The notes beneath the pieces were generated by a model. It saw nothing but the letters and a program-made list of their open reading frames with translations. It made no database searches and was not told where the DNA came from. Made by a program: the position numbers and the translations under genes. Positions 26,246-35,422 of a stretch of 64,000 nucleotides of DNA are shown here, piece after piece. The first letter of the stretch is position 1, and every line of letters begins with the position of its first letter. Source of the DNA: Pseudoxanthomonas sp. CF125 (lineage in GTDB: Bacteria; Pseudomonadota; Gammaproteobacteria; Xanthomonadales; Xanthomonadaceae); NCBI RefSeq assembly GCF_900104085.1, contig NZ_FNLD01000001.1:537048-601047 (forward strand). Reading direction: 5' to 3'.

Positions 26246-26581
26246 ATGGCCATTACCCTTACCCCGGTCGCATTCCAGCGCGTGCAGCGTTTCGTTGCCG
26301 AGACGGGCGCCCTGGGTCTGCGTTTCGGCGTTACCCGCACCGGTTGCTCCGGCTGGGGCCATGTGGCCGACCTGGCCCGCGACCAGCGCCAGGACGACAC
26401 CGTGTTCGAACAGGAAGGCGTGAAGATCTTCGTCGATGCCGATAGCCTGTCCCTGGTCGACGGCACCGAGATCGACTTCGGCAAGCAGGGCCTCAGCGAA
26501 ACCTTCCTGTTCCGCAACCCCAACGCCACCGCCGAATGCGGATGCGGCGAAAGCTTCACCACCGAAGCCGATCTGGCCTGA
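26246..26581 (+). CDS. iscA: IscA/HesB-type iron-sulfur assembly protein
   Basis: A 111-residue A-type carrier that binds and passes on iron-sulfur clusters. The three conserved cysteines are present, Cys in RTGCSGWGH near residue 34 and the pair in AECGCGESF near 98-100. The ending ECGCGESF and the DGTEIDFGKQGL stretch are closer to IscA than to ErpA. It stands alone rather than in an isc or suf operon. A TATAAT box and a good AGGAG site precede it. Confidence 0.88.
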   Translation: MAITLTPVAFQRVQRFVAETGALGLRFGVTRTGCSGWGHVADLARDQRQDDTVFEQEGVKIFVDADSLSLVDGTEIDFGKQGLSETFLFRNPNATAECGCGESFTTEADLA

Positions 26582-26674
26582 AGGCACGGCAGTGCAGCGA
26601 GTGCGACCAATGGCACTCCCACCGGCCTGACCTCTCCGTATTAAGCTCCCGGTTCGCCGAATCCGGAGTGGTCC

Positions 26675-28435
26675 ATGTTCCGTCCCCTGTTGCTGGCAGC
26701 GTTGACGCTTGCTGCCGTTCTACCCGCGCACGCCCAAACCACCGCCCAGAATCCCACGCTCCACAAGCTTTTCGCCGACGAATGGGAGCGGGGCCTGCGC
26801 GAAAGCCCTGAGAACGCCAGCTACAACGGCGACCCCCGCTTCAACGACCGCTGGACCGACTTCAGCCTGTCGGCCATCGCCGCCCGGCAAGAAGAAGATC
26901 GTGCTGCGTTGGAAAAACTGCATGCGATAGACCGCAAGGCCCTGTCGGCGGCCGACCAGCTGGACTACGACACCTTCGAATGGAATCTGCAGCGCAGCAT
27001 CGAGCGGCAGAAATTCCACGAATACCAGCAACCGATCAGCCACCAGGGCGGACCACAAACCGCTGACGGGATCGCCGAGGTGCTGCCATTCGCCACCGTC
27101 AAGGACTACCAGGATTGGCTGAAGCGCCTGCAGGCGTTGCCCAAGAGCCTGGATCAGGTCGTGGCGCTGATGCAGGAAGGGGTGAAGGCAGGCAACCTGC
27201 CGCCGCGGGTGTTGATGCAGCGTGTGCCGGCACAGATTGCGGGGCAAGTGGTGGACGATCCGGCCAAGAGCGCGTTCTACAAGCCGTTCCTCAAGTTCCC
27301 GGATTCCATCGCTCAGGCCGACCGCGACAAGCTGCAGGCGGAAGCCAAGCGCGTGATTGCCAGCGACGTCGTTCCGGCCTACCGCAAGTTGCAGGCCTAC
27401 TTCAACGACGAATACCTGCCCAAGACCCGCGAGTCGATCGCTGCGACCGACCTGCCGGACGGCAAGGCCTATTACGACTTCCTGGCCCGCTACTACACGA
27501 CCACCGAACTGACCGCCGACCAGATCCACGCCATCGGCCTGAAGGAAGTGGCGCGCATCCGCGCGGAGATGGAGAAGGTGAAGACGCAGACCGGCTTCAA
27601 GGGCACGCTGGCCGAGTTCTTCGCCTATCTGCGCAGCGACCCCAAGTTCTTCCACAAGACGCCAGATGAGCTGCTGACCGCCTACCGGGCCCTGTCCAAG
27701 CGCATCGACCCGGAACTGGTGAAGGTGTTCAAGACCATTCCGCGCCTGCCGTACGGCGTGCGGCCGATCCCGGACAACATCGCCCCCGACACCACCACCG
27801 CCTACTACCAGCCGGGCGCCTCAGACGGCACCCGTCCGGGCTACTACTACGTCAACCTGTACAAGCCCGAGGTGCGGCCGACCTGGGAAATGGTGCCGCT
27901 GTCCCTGCACGAAGCGGTGCCGGGTCATCATTTCCAGTTCGCGCGGGGGTTGGAGATTCCCGACGCGCCGATGTTCCGCCGGACCGCCTATTTTGTGGCC
28001 TACGGGGAAGGCTGGGGCCTGTACGCCGAGCAGTTGGGCTTCGAAATGGGCCTGTACGACGACCCTTACGACCATTTCGGCCAGCTGGTCTACGAAATGT
28101 GGCGCGCAGTGCGCCTGGTGGTGGACACCGGCATGCACGCCAAGGGCTGGAGCCGGGAGCGGGCCATTGCCTATTTCAAGGACAACGCGGCCAAGACCGA
28201 GCAGGACATCGTCAACGAGATCGACCGCTATATCGGCACCCCCGGCCAGGCCCTGGCCTACAAGATCGGGCAGATGAAGATCTCCGAGCTGAGGGCCCGC
28301 GCCCAGCGGGAGCTGGGGCCGAAGTTCGACCTGCGCGAGTACAACGATGCCGTGCTGGAGACCGGCTCGGTGCCGCTGGAGGCCCTGGAGAAGCACATCG
28401 ACGCCTGGATAAGCGCCAAGAAGGCGGCCAAATAG
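26675..28435 (+). CDS. Secreted DUF885 metallopeptidase-like protein
   Basis: A 586-residue protein with a signal peptide (MFRPLLLAALTLAAVLPAHA, cleavage after AHA). The C-terminal half has LHEAVPGHHFQF near residue 413, an HExxxGHH zinc site, followed by VAYGEGWGLYAEQLG near residue 440, whose Glu is the likely third ligand, as in DUF885 and carboxypeptidase-like families. It is therefore probably a periplasmic or extracellular zinc peptidase; substrates are unknown. It lies between the IscA-like gene and the ribosomal-protein operon with separate signals. Confidence 0.88.
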   Translation: MFRPLLLAALTLAAVLPAHAQTTAQNPTLHKLFADEWERGLRESPENASYNGDPRFNDRWTDFSLSAIAARQEEDRAALEKLHAIDRKALSAADQLDYDTFEWNLQRSIERQKFHEYQQPISHQGGPQTADGIAEVLPFATVKDYQDWLKRLQALPKSLDQVVALMQEGVKAGNLPPRVLMQRVPAQIAGQVVDDPAKSAFYKPFLKFPDSIAQADRDKLQAEAKRVIASDVVPAYRKLQAYFNDEYLPKTRESIAATDLPDGKAYYDFLARYYTTTELTADQIHAIGLKEVARIRAEMEKVKTQTGFKGTLAEFFAYLRSDPKFFHKTPDELLTAYRALSKRIDPELVKVFKTIPRLPYGVRPIPDNIAPDTTTAYYQPGASDGTRPGYYYVNLYKPEVRPTWEMVPLSLHEAVPGHHFQFARGLEIPDAPMFRRTAYFVAYGEGWGLYAEQLGFEMGLYDDPYDHFGQLVYEMWRAVRLVVDTGMHAKGWSRERAIAYFKDNAAKTEQDIVNEIDRYIGTPGQALAYKIGQMKISELRARAQRELGPKFDLREYNDAVLETGSVPLEALEKHIDAWISAKKAAK

Positions 28436-28444
28436 CCTTTCCGC

Positions 28445-28473
28445 TTGCAGCTAAGTCATTGAGCTGACATAAT
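28445..28473 (+). promoter_or_regulatory. Candidate promoter of the rpsF-rpsR-rplI operon
   Basis: TTGCAG (28445-28450) and CATAAT (28468-28473) are 17 bp apart. Transcription would start near 28480 and give an about 130-nt leader with GC-rich stems and a CCGGTCGGCC region. S6:S18 autoregulatory leaders are known before rpsF in many bacteria, but I could not match the motif with confidence. Confidence 0.45.
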
Positions 28474-28609
28474 TTCCGGCTTCCTGCGGGCTTGTCCTGC
28501 GGGAATCCTTGCCCCACCGCGTCCTTCATTCCCACTCTGGGGACGGTCGGGGGGCTGTCCGGTCGGCCTCCACCAGGGATGCCGGCCATCATCCGAAAGG
28601 TATACAACG

Positions 28610-29041
28610 ATGCGTCATTATGAAGTCGTGTTCCTGGTCCACCCCGACCAGAGCGAGCAAGTCCCCGCCATGATCGAGCGTTACAAGACGCTGGTCGAAA
28701 ACGGCGGCGGCAAGATCCACCGCCTGGAAGACTGGGGCCGCCGTCAGCTGGCTTACCCCATCCAGAACCTGGTCAAAGCCCACTACGTGCTGTTCAACAT
28801 CGAAGTCGAACAGGCGATCCTGGCCGAACTGACCGAAAGCTTCCGCTTCAACGATGCGGTGCTGCGCCACCTGATCATGAAGCGCGATGAAGCCGACACC
28901 GAAATGTCGATCATCATGAAGAGCAAGGACGAGAAGGGCGACAAGCCCGAGCGTGGCGAACGTCGCCGTCGCGATGACGACGAGGGCGAGGCTGTCGAAG
29001 CCGCCGTCGATACCGATTCCGACACTGCCGAAGCCGCCTAA
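28610..29041 (+). CDS. rpsF: Ribosomal protein bS6
   Basis: A 143-residue small-subunit protein that pairs with bS18 on 16S rRNA. It starts [19 protein letters not shown], and the conserved [23 protein letters not shown] is at residues 37-59. The C-terminal about 40 residues are a charged tail ([19 protein letters not shown]), longer than in E. coli. First gene of rpsF-rpsR-rplI. Confidence 0.98.
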   Translation: MRHYEVVFLVHPDQSEQVPAMIERYKTLVENGGGKIHRLEDWGRRQLAYPIQNLVKAHYVLFNIEVEQAILAELTESFRFNDAVLRHLIMKRDEADTEMSIIMKSKDEKGDKPERGERRRRDDDEGEAVEAAVDTDSDTAEAA

Positions 29042-29052
29042 GGAGCACCCCC

Positions 29053-29283
29053 ATGTCCAAGTTCTTCCGTCGCCGCAAGTTCTGCAAGTTCACCGCCGAA
29101 GGCGTGAAAGAGATCGACTACAAGGATCTCAACACCCTGCGCCAGTACCTGACCGAAACCGGCAAGATCGTCCCCAGCCGCGTGACCGGCACCAAGTCGC
29201 GTTACCAGCGCCAGTTGCAGACCGCAGTCAAGCGCGCGCGTTTCCTGGCGCTGATCCCATACACCGACAGCCACGACAACTGA
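29053..29283 (+). CDS. rpsR: Ribosomal protein bS18
   Basis: A 76-residue small-subunit protein starting [17 protein letters not shown], with [22 protein letters not shown] and [24 protein letters not shown] precedes the ATG. It lies 11 nt after rpsF; a repeat element separates it from rplI. Confidence 0.98.
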   Translation: MSKFFRRRKFCKFTAEGVKEIDYKDLNTLRQYLTETGKIVPSRVTGTKSRYQRQLQTAVKRARFLALIPYTDSHDN

Positions 29284-29288
29284 GTTCT

Positions 29289-29399
29289 CCTTCCCCTTCA
29301 AGGGGGAGGCCGGGATGGGATGGTTTTCCCCTCCGCGGCGCAAAAATTCGATCACTGGCAGCACCATCCCCACCCAACCCTCCCCTTGAAGGGGAGGGC
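29289..29399. repeat. Inverted repeat element inside the ribosomal-protein operon
   Basis: CCTTCCCCTTCAAGGGGGAGG with a GGATGGGATGGT tail is repeated in inverse orientation as ACCATCCCC to CCTTGAAGGGGAGGG, about 40 nt away. Each arm also folds on itself. It fills most of the rpsR-rplI gap and could form a hairpin between the two cistrons. Confidence 0.8.
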
Positions 29400-29469
29400 T
29401 CTGACGAACTGTCATTCGGACAGCCCACCGCTGCGGGATGAATCCCGCTAACGAATACGGAGCAATACC

Positions 29470-29919
29470 ATGCAACTGATCCTCCTGCAGAAAGTGACCA
29501 ACCTGGGCGTGCTCGGCGACAAAGTCGACGTGAAGCCGGGTTACGGCCGCAACTACCTGGTGCCGCAGGGCAAGGCCGTGCCGGCCACCGCCGCCAACGT
29601 CGCCGAGTTCGAAGCCAAGCGCGCCGACTACGAAGCCAAGGCCAAGTCGATCCATGACGAAGCCGAAGGCCGCCGTGCCAAGCTGGAAGGCGCCAGCGTC
29701 ACCATCAGCGCCAACGCCGCTACCGAAGGCAAACTGTTCGGTTCGGTCGGCCCGCGCGACATCGCCGAAGCCTTCACCAAGGCTGGCTACCCGCTGGAGA
29801 AGAGCGAAGTCATCCTCGGCGAAGGCGCATTCCGCCACATCGGCGAGTACGACGTGGTGGTGCACCTGCACGCCGACGTCGAGACGACCGTCAAGGTCGT
29901 CGTCATCGCCGAAGCGTAA
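29470..29919 (+). CDS. rplI: Ribosomal protein bL9
   Basis: A 149-residue large-subunit protein. The N-terminal domain [19 protein letters not shown] with [17 protein letters not shown] is the family signature, and the C-terminal domain ends [19 protein letters not shown]. Last gene of the operon, followed by a rho-independent terminator. Confidence 0.98.
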   Translation: MQLILLQKVTNLGVLGDKVDVKPGYGRNYLVPQGKAVPATAANVAEFEAKRADYEAKAKSIHDEAEGRRAKLEGASVTISANAATEGKLFGSVGPRDIAEAFTKAGYPLEKSEVILGEGAFRHIGEYDVVVHLHADVETTVKVVVIAEA

Positions 29920-29943
29920 GCCACTGCTTCAAGCTGCATCCGG

Positions 29944-29972
29944 GACAGGCGCCGAAAGGCGCCTGTTTCGTT
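29944..29972 (+). terminator. Rho-independent terminator of rpsF-rpsR-rplI
   Basis: A 9-bp stem, ACAGGCGCC / GGCGCCTGT, with a GAAA tetraloop is followed by TTCGTTT. It lies 25 nt after the rplI stop. Confidence 0.85.
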
Positions 29973-30022
29973 TCCGAAGGTCGCAGCCCCTGAGACTCGA
30001 AAGGTTTATCAGGCAATCGTAC

Positions 30023-30031
30023 TTATCCACA
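30023..30031 (+). promoter_or_regulatory. DnaA box upstream of dnaB
   Basis: TTATCCACA is a perfect consensus DnaA 9-mer, 38 nt before the dnaB start codon. Control of the replicative helicase gene by DnaA is the natural reading, though a chance match is possible. Confidence 0.5.
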
Positions 30032-30069
30032 GGTTGTGCCATCGCGAGCACACAGGCGGAGCACCTACG

Positions 30070-31524
30070 ATGGCCGATCACGCAAGCATCCGCAGCATCG
30101 CAAGAACCGCACAGGAATCCACCGCACCCATGTCCGCACGCCCAGGTTTCCGCTACGACCAGCACGATGCGCGCATCGAACAGCTGCGCGTGCCACCGCA
30201 CTCCATCGAGGCCGAGCAGGCGGTGCTGGGCGGGCTGATGCTGGCGCCGGAAGCCTACGACCGCATCAACGACAAACTCAACGACGTCGACTTCTACCGT
30301 CGCGACCACCAGCTCATCTACCGCGCCATCAGCGAGCTGGCGGAAAAGAGCCGCCCCTACGATGCGGTGACTTTGGGCGAGTGGTTCGAATCGCAGGGGC
30401 AGATCGAACAGGTCGCCGGCGGCGCCTATCTGGTCGAGCTGGCCACCACCACGCCGTCGGCGGCCAACATCGTGGCCTATGCCGAAATCGTGCGCGACAA
30501 GGCGGTGATGCGGCAGCTGATCGAAGTCGGCACGGCGATCATCAACGACGGCTTCCAGCCCGATGGCCGCGACAGCGCCGAACTGCTGGCCAAGGCCGAA
30601 CAGGAAGTGTTCGCCATCGCCGAGGCCGGCGCGCGCGGACGCACCGATTTCACCGCGGTCAACACCGCATTGAAAGACGCGTTCGAAGTGCTGCAGAACC
30701 GCTTCGAGAACGGCGGCAGCATCACCGGCCTGCCGACCGGCTACCACGACTTCGACGAGATGACCGCGGGCCTGCAGCCTACCGACCTGTTGATCCTGGC
30801 GGCGCGCCCGGCGATGGGCAAAACCACGCTGGCGCTGAACATCGCCGAATACGCGGCGATCAAGTCGAAGAAGGCGGTGGCGGTGTTCTCGATGGAAATG
30901 TCGGCCTCGCAGCTGGCCTTGCGCCTGATCTCCTCCAACGGCCGGGTCAACGCTACCCGCCTGCGCACCGGCCAGTTGGAAGACGAGGACTGGAGCCGCG
31001 TCACCAGCGCCATCCGCATGCTCAAGGAAACCAAGATCTTCATCGACGACACGCCGGCGCTATCGCCCGACGTGCTGCGTTCGAAGGCGCGCCGGCTCAA
31101 GCGCGAACACGACCTGGGCCTGATCGTGATCGACTACCTGCAGCTGATGGCGGTGCCGGGAAACAGCGAAAACCGCGCCACCGAGATCTCCGAGATCTCG
31201 CGCTCGCTCAAGGGCCTGGCCAAGGAACTCAACGTGCCGGTAATCGCGCTGTCGCAGCTCAACCGCTCGCTGGAAACGCGCACCGACAAGCGCCCGGTGA
31301 TGGCCGACCTGCGCGAATCGGGCGCAATCGAGCAGGACGCCGACGTCATCATCTTCATCTACCGCGACGAGTACTACCACAAGGACTCGGCGGACAAGGG
31401 CCTGGCCGAAGTGATCATCGGCAAGCAGCGTAACGGCCCCACCGGCTCGATCAAGCTGAAGTTCTTCGGCGAGTACACGCGCTTCGACAACCTGGCCCAC
31501 GATGCAGTGGGCAGCTTCGAATAG
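30070..31524 (+). CDS. dnaB: Replicative DNA helicase DnaB
   Basis: A 484-residue hexameric 5'-to-3' helicase of the replication fork. The N-terminal primase-interaction domain starts LRVPPHSIEAEQAVLGGLM. The RecA-like domain has Walker A in ARPAMGKTTLALNIAE near residue 248 and Walker B in LIVIDYLQLM near 353, plus SQLNRSLETRTDKRPVMADLRESG. The ATG at 30070 has GGAG 8 nt upstream; a GTG 36 nt earlier is less likely. A DnaA box lies upstream. Confidence 0.97.
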   Translation: MADHASIRSIARTAQESTAPMSARPGFRYDQHDARIEQLRVPPHSIEAEQAVLGGLMLAPEAYDRINDKLNDVDFYRRDHQLIYRAISELAEKSRPYDAVTLGEWFESQGQIEQVAGGAYLVELATTTPSAANIVAYAEIVRDKAVMRQLIEVGTAIINDGFQPDGRDSAELLAKAEQEVFAIAEAGARGRTDFTAVNTALKDAFEVLQNRFENGGSITGLPTGYHDFDEMTAGLQPTDLLILAARPAMGKTTLALNIAEYAAIKSKKAVAVFSMEMSASQLALRLISSNGRVNATRLRTGQLEDEDWSRVTSAIRMLKETKIFIDDTPALSPDVLRSKARRLKREHDLGLIVIDYLQLMAVPGNSENRATEISEISRSLKGLAKELNVPVIALSQLNRSLETRTDKRPVMADLRESGAIEQDADVIIFIYRDEYYHKDSADKGLAEVIIGKQRNGPTGSIKLKFFGEYTRFDNLAHDAVGSFE

Positions 31525-31539
31525 CATTCCGCAGCAAAC

Positions 31540-31604
31540 GTAGAGCGGGCACTGCCCGCCGCCAATGTGCGTCGGACGCCCGCGGTGGGCAGTGCCCGCC
31601 CTAC
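31540..31604. repeat. REP pair, GTAGAGCGGGCACTGCCCGC family
   Basis: Inverted GTAG-headed copies (GTAGAGCGGGCACTGCCCGC and GGGCAGTGCCCGCCCTAC) lie between the convergent dnaB and hypothetical genes. The TAG of the right-hand head is the stop codon of the minus-strand gene. Confidence 0.85.
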
Positions 31605-32464
31605 ATGTTGGCCTTGGGCTTCTCCTGCGTCACCTTGTTCAACAGCTTCACCGCATAGCCGCTACCCGGCACCACCGCCGAAGCGACCTCCGCGCCCAGC
31701 TCGAACATCATCTCCCGCGACATCACGATGTCCACCTTCTCGCGGAACCATTCCCCGTTCTCGATCACCTCGCCGGTGAGGCCGTCGATCTCGATCACGC
31801 CCAGCTTGTTGTTCCAGTTGTATTCGAAAGCGAATACCGGGCGGAAATACAGATGCGCGGTGGTGAACTCCACCGTGTCGCTCTGGATCGAATGCGCGTC
31901 GATGGGCTCGGCGGCCAGTTTTGCCTTCACGATCTGCACGGCGGCGTTGAACGGCAGTTGCGGCGGGATCGTGCCGTCCACGTCCAGCTGGGTGCGCTCG
32001 GTGGCCTTGTAGCGGTCGATGTAGCTCTGCAGCTTGACCGGCTTGATTCCGCGCTTGAGCCCGTCCTGGTGGACTACCGCGTCGATCTTGCGGTGGCAGA
32101 ATTCCTGCAGCTGCACATCGATGCGCGGTTTGCTGCCGCTGTTGGGAATGATCTCGAAGGCGCTGCCGGCGATCTCGACCTTGCGCGCATAGGGATTGGT
32201 GATCTGCACCGGATACACCGCTTCGTGCAGGTAGTCGATCTCGCGGCGCGCGATGAGGTGCCAGAACGGTTCGTACCGCAGCTCCCACTTGGAGAGCTTA
32301 ACGGTTTCGGGTTTCGGACGATTCAGTGGATTGAGCCGGGCCAGCGTGCCGAAGGCGGCTAGCTTGCTTTTCTCGGCCTGTTCTTCAGCAGCCCGGCTCG
32401 GATATATCTCTTCGAAATAAAGGATGCGGTAGACCGAACTGTCCGGGCTGGGCGTGGTGTCCAT
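31601..32464 (-). CDS. Hypothetical protein
   Basis: A 287-residue protein with no signal peptide and no family I recognise. It has a central KLSKWELRYEPFWHLIARREIDYL, a beta-rich middle (VEIAGSAFEIIPNSGS, RPVFAFEYNWNNKLGVIEIDGLTGEVIE), and a small hydrophobic C-terminal stretch GAEVASAVVPGSGYAVKLL. The second of two adjacent ATGs (32464) has AGGA at 6 nt and is preferred. The stop codon TAG is part of the REP head. It is divergent from alr. Confidence 0.75.
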   Translation of the reverse strand: MDTTPSPDSSVYRILYFEEIYPSRAAEEQAEKSKLAAFGTLARLNPLNRPKPETVKLSKWELRYEPFWHLIARREIDYLHEAVYPVQITNPYARKVEIAGSAFEIIPNSGSKPRIDVQLQEFCHRKIDAVVHQDGLKRGIKPVKLQSYIDRYKATERTQLDVDGTIPPQLPFNAAVQIVKAKLAAEPIDAHSIQSDTVEFTTAHLYFRPVFAFEYNWNNKLGVIEIDGLTGEVIENGEWFREKVDIVMSREMMFELGAEVASAVVPGSGYAVKLLNKVTQEKPKANM

Positions 32465-32553
32465 CATCTGTCCTGGAGCGCCGTGGCTATCCTTATCGAT
32501 ACGGAATCCGGCGATGGCGCAGGCCAGCTGCGGTGCCGTCAGGGCAGGGCGGC

Positions 32554-32559
32554 TACAAT
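32554..32559 (+). promoter_or_regulatory. Candidate -10 element of a leaderless alr promoter
   Basis: TACAAT ends 6 nt before the alr ATG, so transcription would begin at the start codon. There is no Shine-Dalgarno sequence and no clear -35 box. Confidence 0.4.
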
Positions 32560-32565
32560 CTGACG

Positions 32566-33753
32566 ATGTCCGAACCGTCTACGACCGCCGTGCCCGGTCA
32601 AGCCAACCCGCATCGCGCCGAGGCCAGCGACCGTCCTACGCGCATCCGCGTGGACCTGGGCGCTTTGACTCATAACCTGCAAGCGCTACACAGCCACACC
32701 GGCGTGCCGGTCATGGGCATCGTCAAGGCCAATGCCTATGGACATGGCCTGGTGCCGGTGGCCCTGCACCTGGAGGCGCAGGGCATCGCCCAGTTGGGCG
32801 TCGCTTTCGTGGAAGAAGGGCTGGCTTTGCGTCGGGCCGGAGTGCGGGTGCCGATCCTGGTGCTGGGCGGGATCCACGCGCCGCAGGTAAGCCAGTTCCT
32901 GATCCACGACCTGGAAGTGACCGTCTCCTCTATCGACAAGCTTCGCCAGGTGGAGCAAGCCGCCGAGTCCATCGGCCGCAAGGCGGTGATCCATCTGAAG
33001 ATCGATACCGGCATGGAACGCATCGGCGTGCACAGCGAGAGCGCGGCGGCGTTCATCGAGGCGGCGGCGGCTTCGCGCTGGTGCACGGTCAAGGGCGTCT
33101 ATTCGCATCTCGCCTGTTCCGACGATCCTTCCTCGGCCATGACCGCCGAGCAGCTGCAACGCTTCCTGGCCGCCTGCTCCCACTTCGAACGGATCGGCGC
33201 GCCGATGCCGCTGCGCCACCTGGCCAATTCCGGCGGTGTGCTGCATTTCCCGGAAACCTGGCTGGACATGGTGCGCCCGGGCATCGCCTTGTACGGAGTG
33301 ATGCCGGACCCGGCCTCGCGCGCCACGGTGGCGCTGAAACCGGCGCTGTCGCTGGTGTCCAGCGTGGTCTATTTCAAAGTGGTGAAGGCGGGCCGCACGG
33401 TGAGTTACGGCGCCACCTGGACCGCGGAAGCCGATACGCGCGTGATCACGCTTCCCATCGGTTACGGCGATGGCTACCCGCGCGCGTTGTCCTCGCGCGG
33501 GCAGGTACTGGTGCGTGGGCAGCGCCATCCGATCGTCGGCCGCATCTGCATGGACCAGTTCATGGTCGACATCGGCCCGGACGGTACCGCCTACAACGGC
33601 GACGAAGTGGTGCTGATCGGATGGCAGGGCGATGCGGCGATCGACTGCGAGGCGGTGGCGCAGGCTGCGGGCACCATTCCCTACGAAATCCTGACCGGTC
33701 TTAACCAGCGCATATCGCGCGAGTACCTTGCAGGCGGCGCAATCGTCGCATAA
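32566..33753 (+). CDS. alr: Alanine racemase
   Basis: PLP enzyme converting L- to D-alanine for peptidoglycan (395 aa). The PLP lysine is Lys54 in GIVKANAYGHGL. The second catalytic residue, Tyr281, is in VSYGATWTAE. ICMDQFMVDIG near residue 330 is the active-site edge motif. The N-terminus is about 25 residues longer than the E. coli enzyme and rich in Pro/Ala/Thr. The ATG at 32566 lacks a ribosome-binding site but sits just after a TACAAT box. This may be the biosynthetic or the catabolic isozyme; the sequence does not say which. Confidence 0.95.
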   Translation: MSEPSTTAVPGQANPHRAEASDRPTRIRVDLGALTHNLQALHSHTGVPVMGIVKANAYGHGLVPVALHLEAQGIAQLGVAFVEEGLALRRAGVRVPILVLGGIHAPQVSQFLIHDLEVTVSSIDKLRQVEQAAESIGRKAVIHLKIDTGMERIGVHSESAAAFIEAAAASRWCTVKGVYSHLACSDDPSSAMTAEQLQRFLAACSHFERIGAPMPLRHLANSGGVLHFPETWLDMVRPGIALYGVMPDPASRATVALKPALSLVSSVVYFKVVKAGRTVSYGATWTAEADTRVITLPIGYGDGYPRALSSRGQVLVRGQRHPIVGRICMDQFMVDIGPDGTAYNGDEVVLIGWQGDAAIDCEAVAQAAGTIPYEILTGLNQRISREYLAGGAIVA

Positions 33754-33831
33754 CGCTTTCCACCCGGGTCCGACCTGCGTTGACGCCCTTCGCCGCCGCG
33801 TGCTTCACTCGGCGCGGGAGAGGAGAAAACG

Positions 33832-35301
33832 ATGGCAACGACGAAAGCGCCGCGCAAGCCGCGCAAGGAACCCATGTCGAGGGTCGATACGGCATGGCTG
33901 CGGATGGAACGTCCCACCAACCCGATGATGATCACCGGCGTGTTGATGCTGGACGAGCCGATGACGCTCGAAACGCTGAAGAAGGTGGTCCGGAAACGCT
34001 TCCTGGCCTATCCGCGCTTCCTGCAGAAGGCGGTGGACACGCCCGCCGGCGCGGCGTGGCTGGAAGACGAGCACTTCGACCTGGACTGGCACGTGCGCAT
34101 GACCGCGTTGCCGGGCCGCAGCGACAAGAAATCCGAGAAAAAGGCGTTCGAGCGTTTCGTCAGCCAGATGGCGTCCACGCCGTTGGACAAGTCGAAACCG
34201 CTTTGGCAGTTCCATCTGGTTGAGAAATATGGCGGCGGTTCGGCGTTGGTGACCCGCATCCACCACAGCTACGCCGACGGCATCGCCCTGGTGCAGGTGT
34301 TGCTGTCGCTGACGGACACTACCCGCAAACCCGAGAAAAGCAGCGAACTGCGCACCGCATGGTTGAAGCAGGACGGCGCCGAAGTGGTACGTCGCGTCGG
34401 CGCCATCGACCGCTACATGAAGATCGGCGGCAAGGTGCTGGACAAAGGCATGGAGATGTATCGCGACCCGACCCTGGCCACCATGCTGGCCAAAGAGGGC
34501 GGCGAGATCGGCCGCGAGCTGCTGGCGGCGCTGGCGCTGTCCGACGATCCGCCCACCATGCTTCGCGGCAAGCTGGGCGTGAGCAAGCGAGTGGCCTGGG
34601 CAGAACCACTCGATCTGGATGAAGTGAAGGCGGTCGGCCGCGCCTGCGATTGCACGGTCAACGACGTGTTGATGGCGGCGGCTGCCGGCGCGCTTCGCAG
34701 TTACATGATCGAACGCGGCGAGGATCTGGAAGGAGTGACTTTGCGCGCCACGGTGCCGGTGAACCTGCGGCCGCTGGAGCACGCCAAGAAACTGGGCAAT
34801 CACTTCGGTCTTGTATTCCTGGAGCTGCCGGTCGGGGAAGACAATCCGATCCGGCGTGTGGAACGCGTCGCTCAGTGTATGAATGACTTGAAGAATTCAA
34901 GGCAAGCCATTGTTGCATTTGGACTTCTTGCCGCGCTTGGCATGGCCCCGACGGCAGTGCAGGGCGTTGCGCTGGAGCTTTTCAGTCGCAAGGCCACAGC
35001 GGTAGCCACCAACGTTCCCGGCCCGCAGCAGCCGCTGTATCTGGGCGGGTGCAAAATGCGGGAAATGATGTTCTGGGTGCCGCAGACCGGCTCGATCGGC
35101 ATCGGCATTTCCATCATGAGCTACAACAACCGCGTACATTTCGGTTTGATCGCCGACGCCAAGCTGGTGCCCGATCCCGATGCGGTAATCCAGCGCTTCG
35201 GTCCGGAGTTCGAGAAATTGCTGTACCTGGCGCTGATGGGCAACTGGGACAGGAGTCTGGATTCGGAAGCGGCCGCCGCTCTGACCGTCGCCTCAAACTG
35301 A
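33832..35301 (+). CDS. Wax ester synthase/diacylglycerol acyltransferase family protein
   Basis: A 489-residue WS/DGAT acyltransferase, which joins acyl-CoA to a fatty alcohol or diacylglycerol to make storage lipid. The catalytic HHxxxDG motif is HHSYADG at residues 144-150. The second family motif region, VNDVLMAAAAGALRSYM near residue 278, and NLRPLEHAKKLGNHFGLVFLELP near 306-328 are present, as is ATNVPGPQQPLYLGG near 385. The N-terminal about 15 residues are Lys/Pro/Arg-rich. GGAG precedes the ATG. It is 78 nt after alr, probably with its own promoter. Either wax ester or triacylglycerol could be the product. Confidence 0.92.
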   Translation: MATTKAPRKPRKEPMSRVDTAWLRMERPTNPMMITGVLMLDEPMTLETLKKVVRKRFLAYPRFLQKAVDTPAGAAWLEDEHFDLDWHVRMTALPGRSDKKSEKKAFERFVSQMASTPLDKSKPLWQFHLVEKYGGGSALVTRIHHSYADGIALVQVLLSLTDTTRKPEKSSELRTAWLKQDGAEVVRRVGAIDRYMKIGGKVLDKGMEMYRDPTLATMLAKEGGEIGRELLAALALSDDPPTMLRGKLGVSKRVAWAEPLDLDEVKAVGRACDCTVNDVLMAAAAGALRSYMIERGEDLEGVTLRATVPVNLRPLEHAKKLGNHFGLVFLELPVGEDNPIRRVERVAQCMNDLKNSRQAIVAFGLLAALGMAPTAVQGVALELFSRKATAVATNVPGPQQPLYLGGCKMREMMFWVPQTGSIGIGISIMSYNNRVHFGLIADAKLVPDPDAVIQRFGPEFEKLLYLALMGNWDRSLDSEAAAALTVASN

Positions 35302-35422
35302 ACGGATCAACTCCGGTTTGCGTTTTCTTCACTCCGCTTTATCCAGCAGACATCACAGGCTAGGTAGCTTGCCGACTCTGAACCACCCAGGGGACACGGT
35401 CCCTCATGACAGGAGAAGTCGA

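Noticed and set aside
26599-26618. A terminator after the IscA-like gene (GAGTGC / GCACTC)
   Set aside because: The 6-bp stem has an 8-nt loop and no following T-run.
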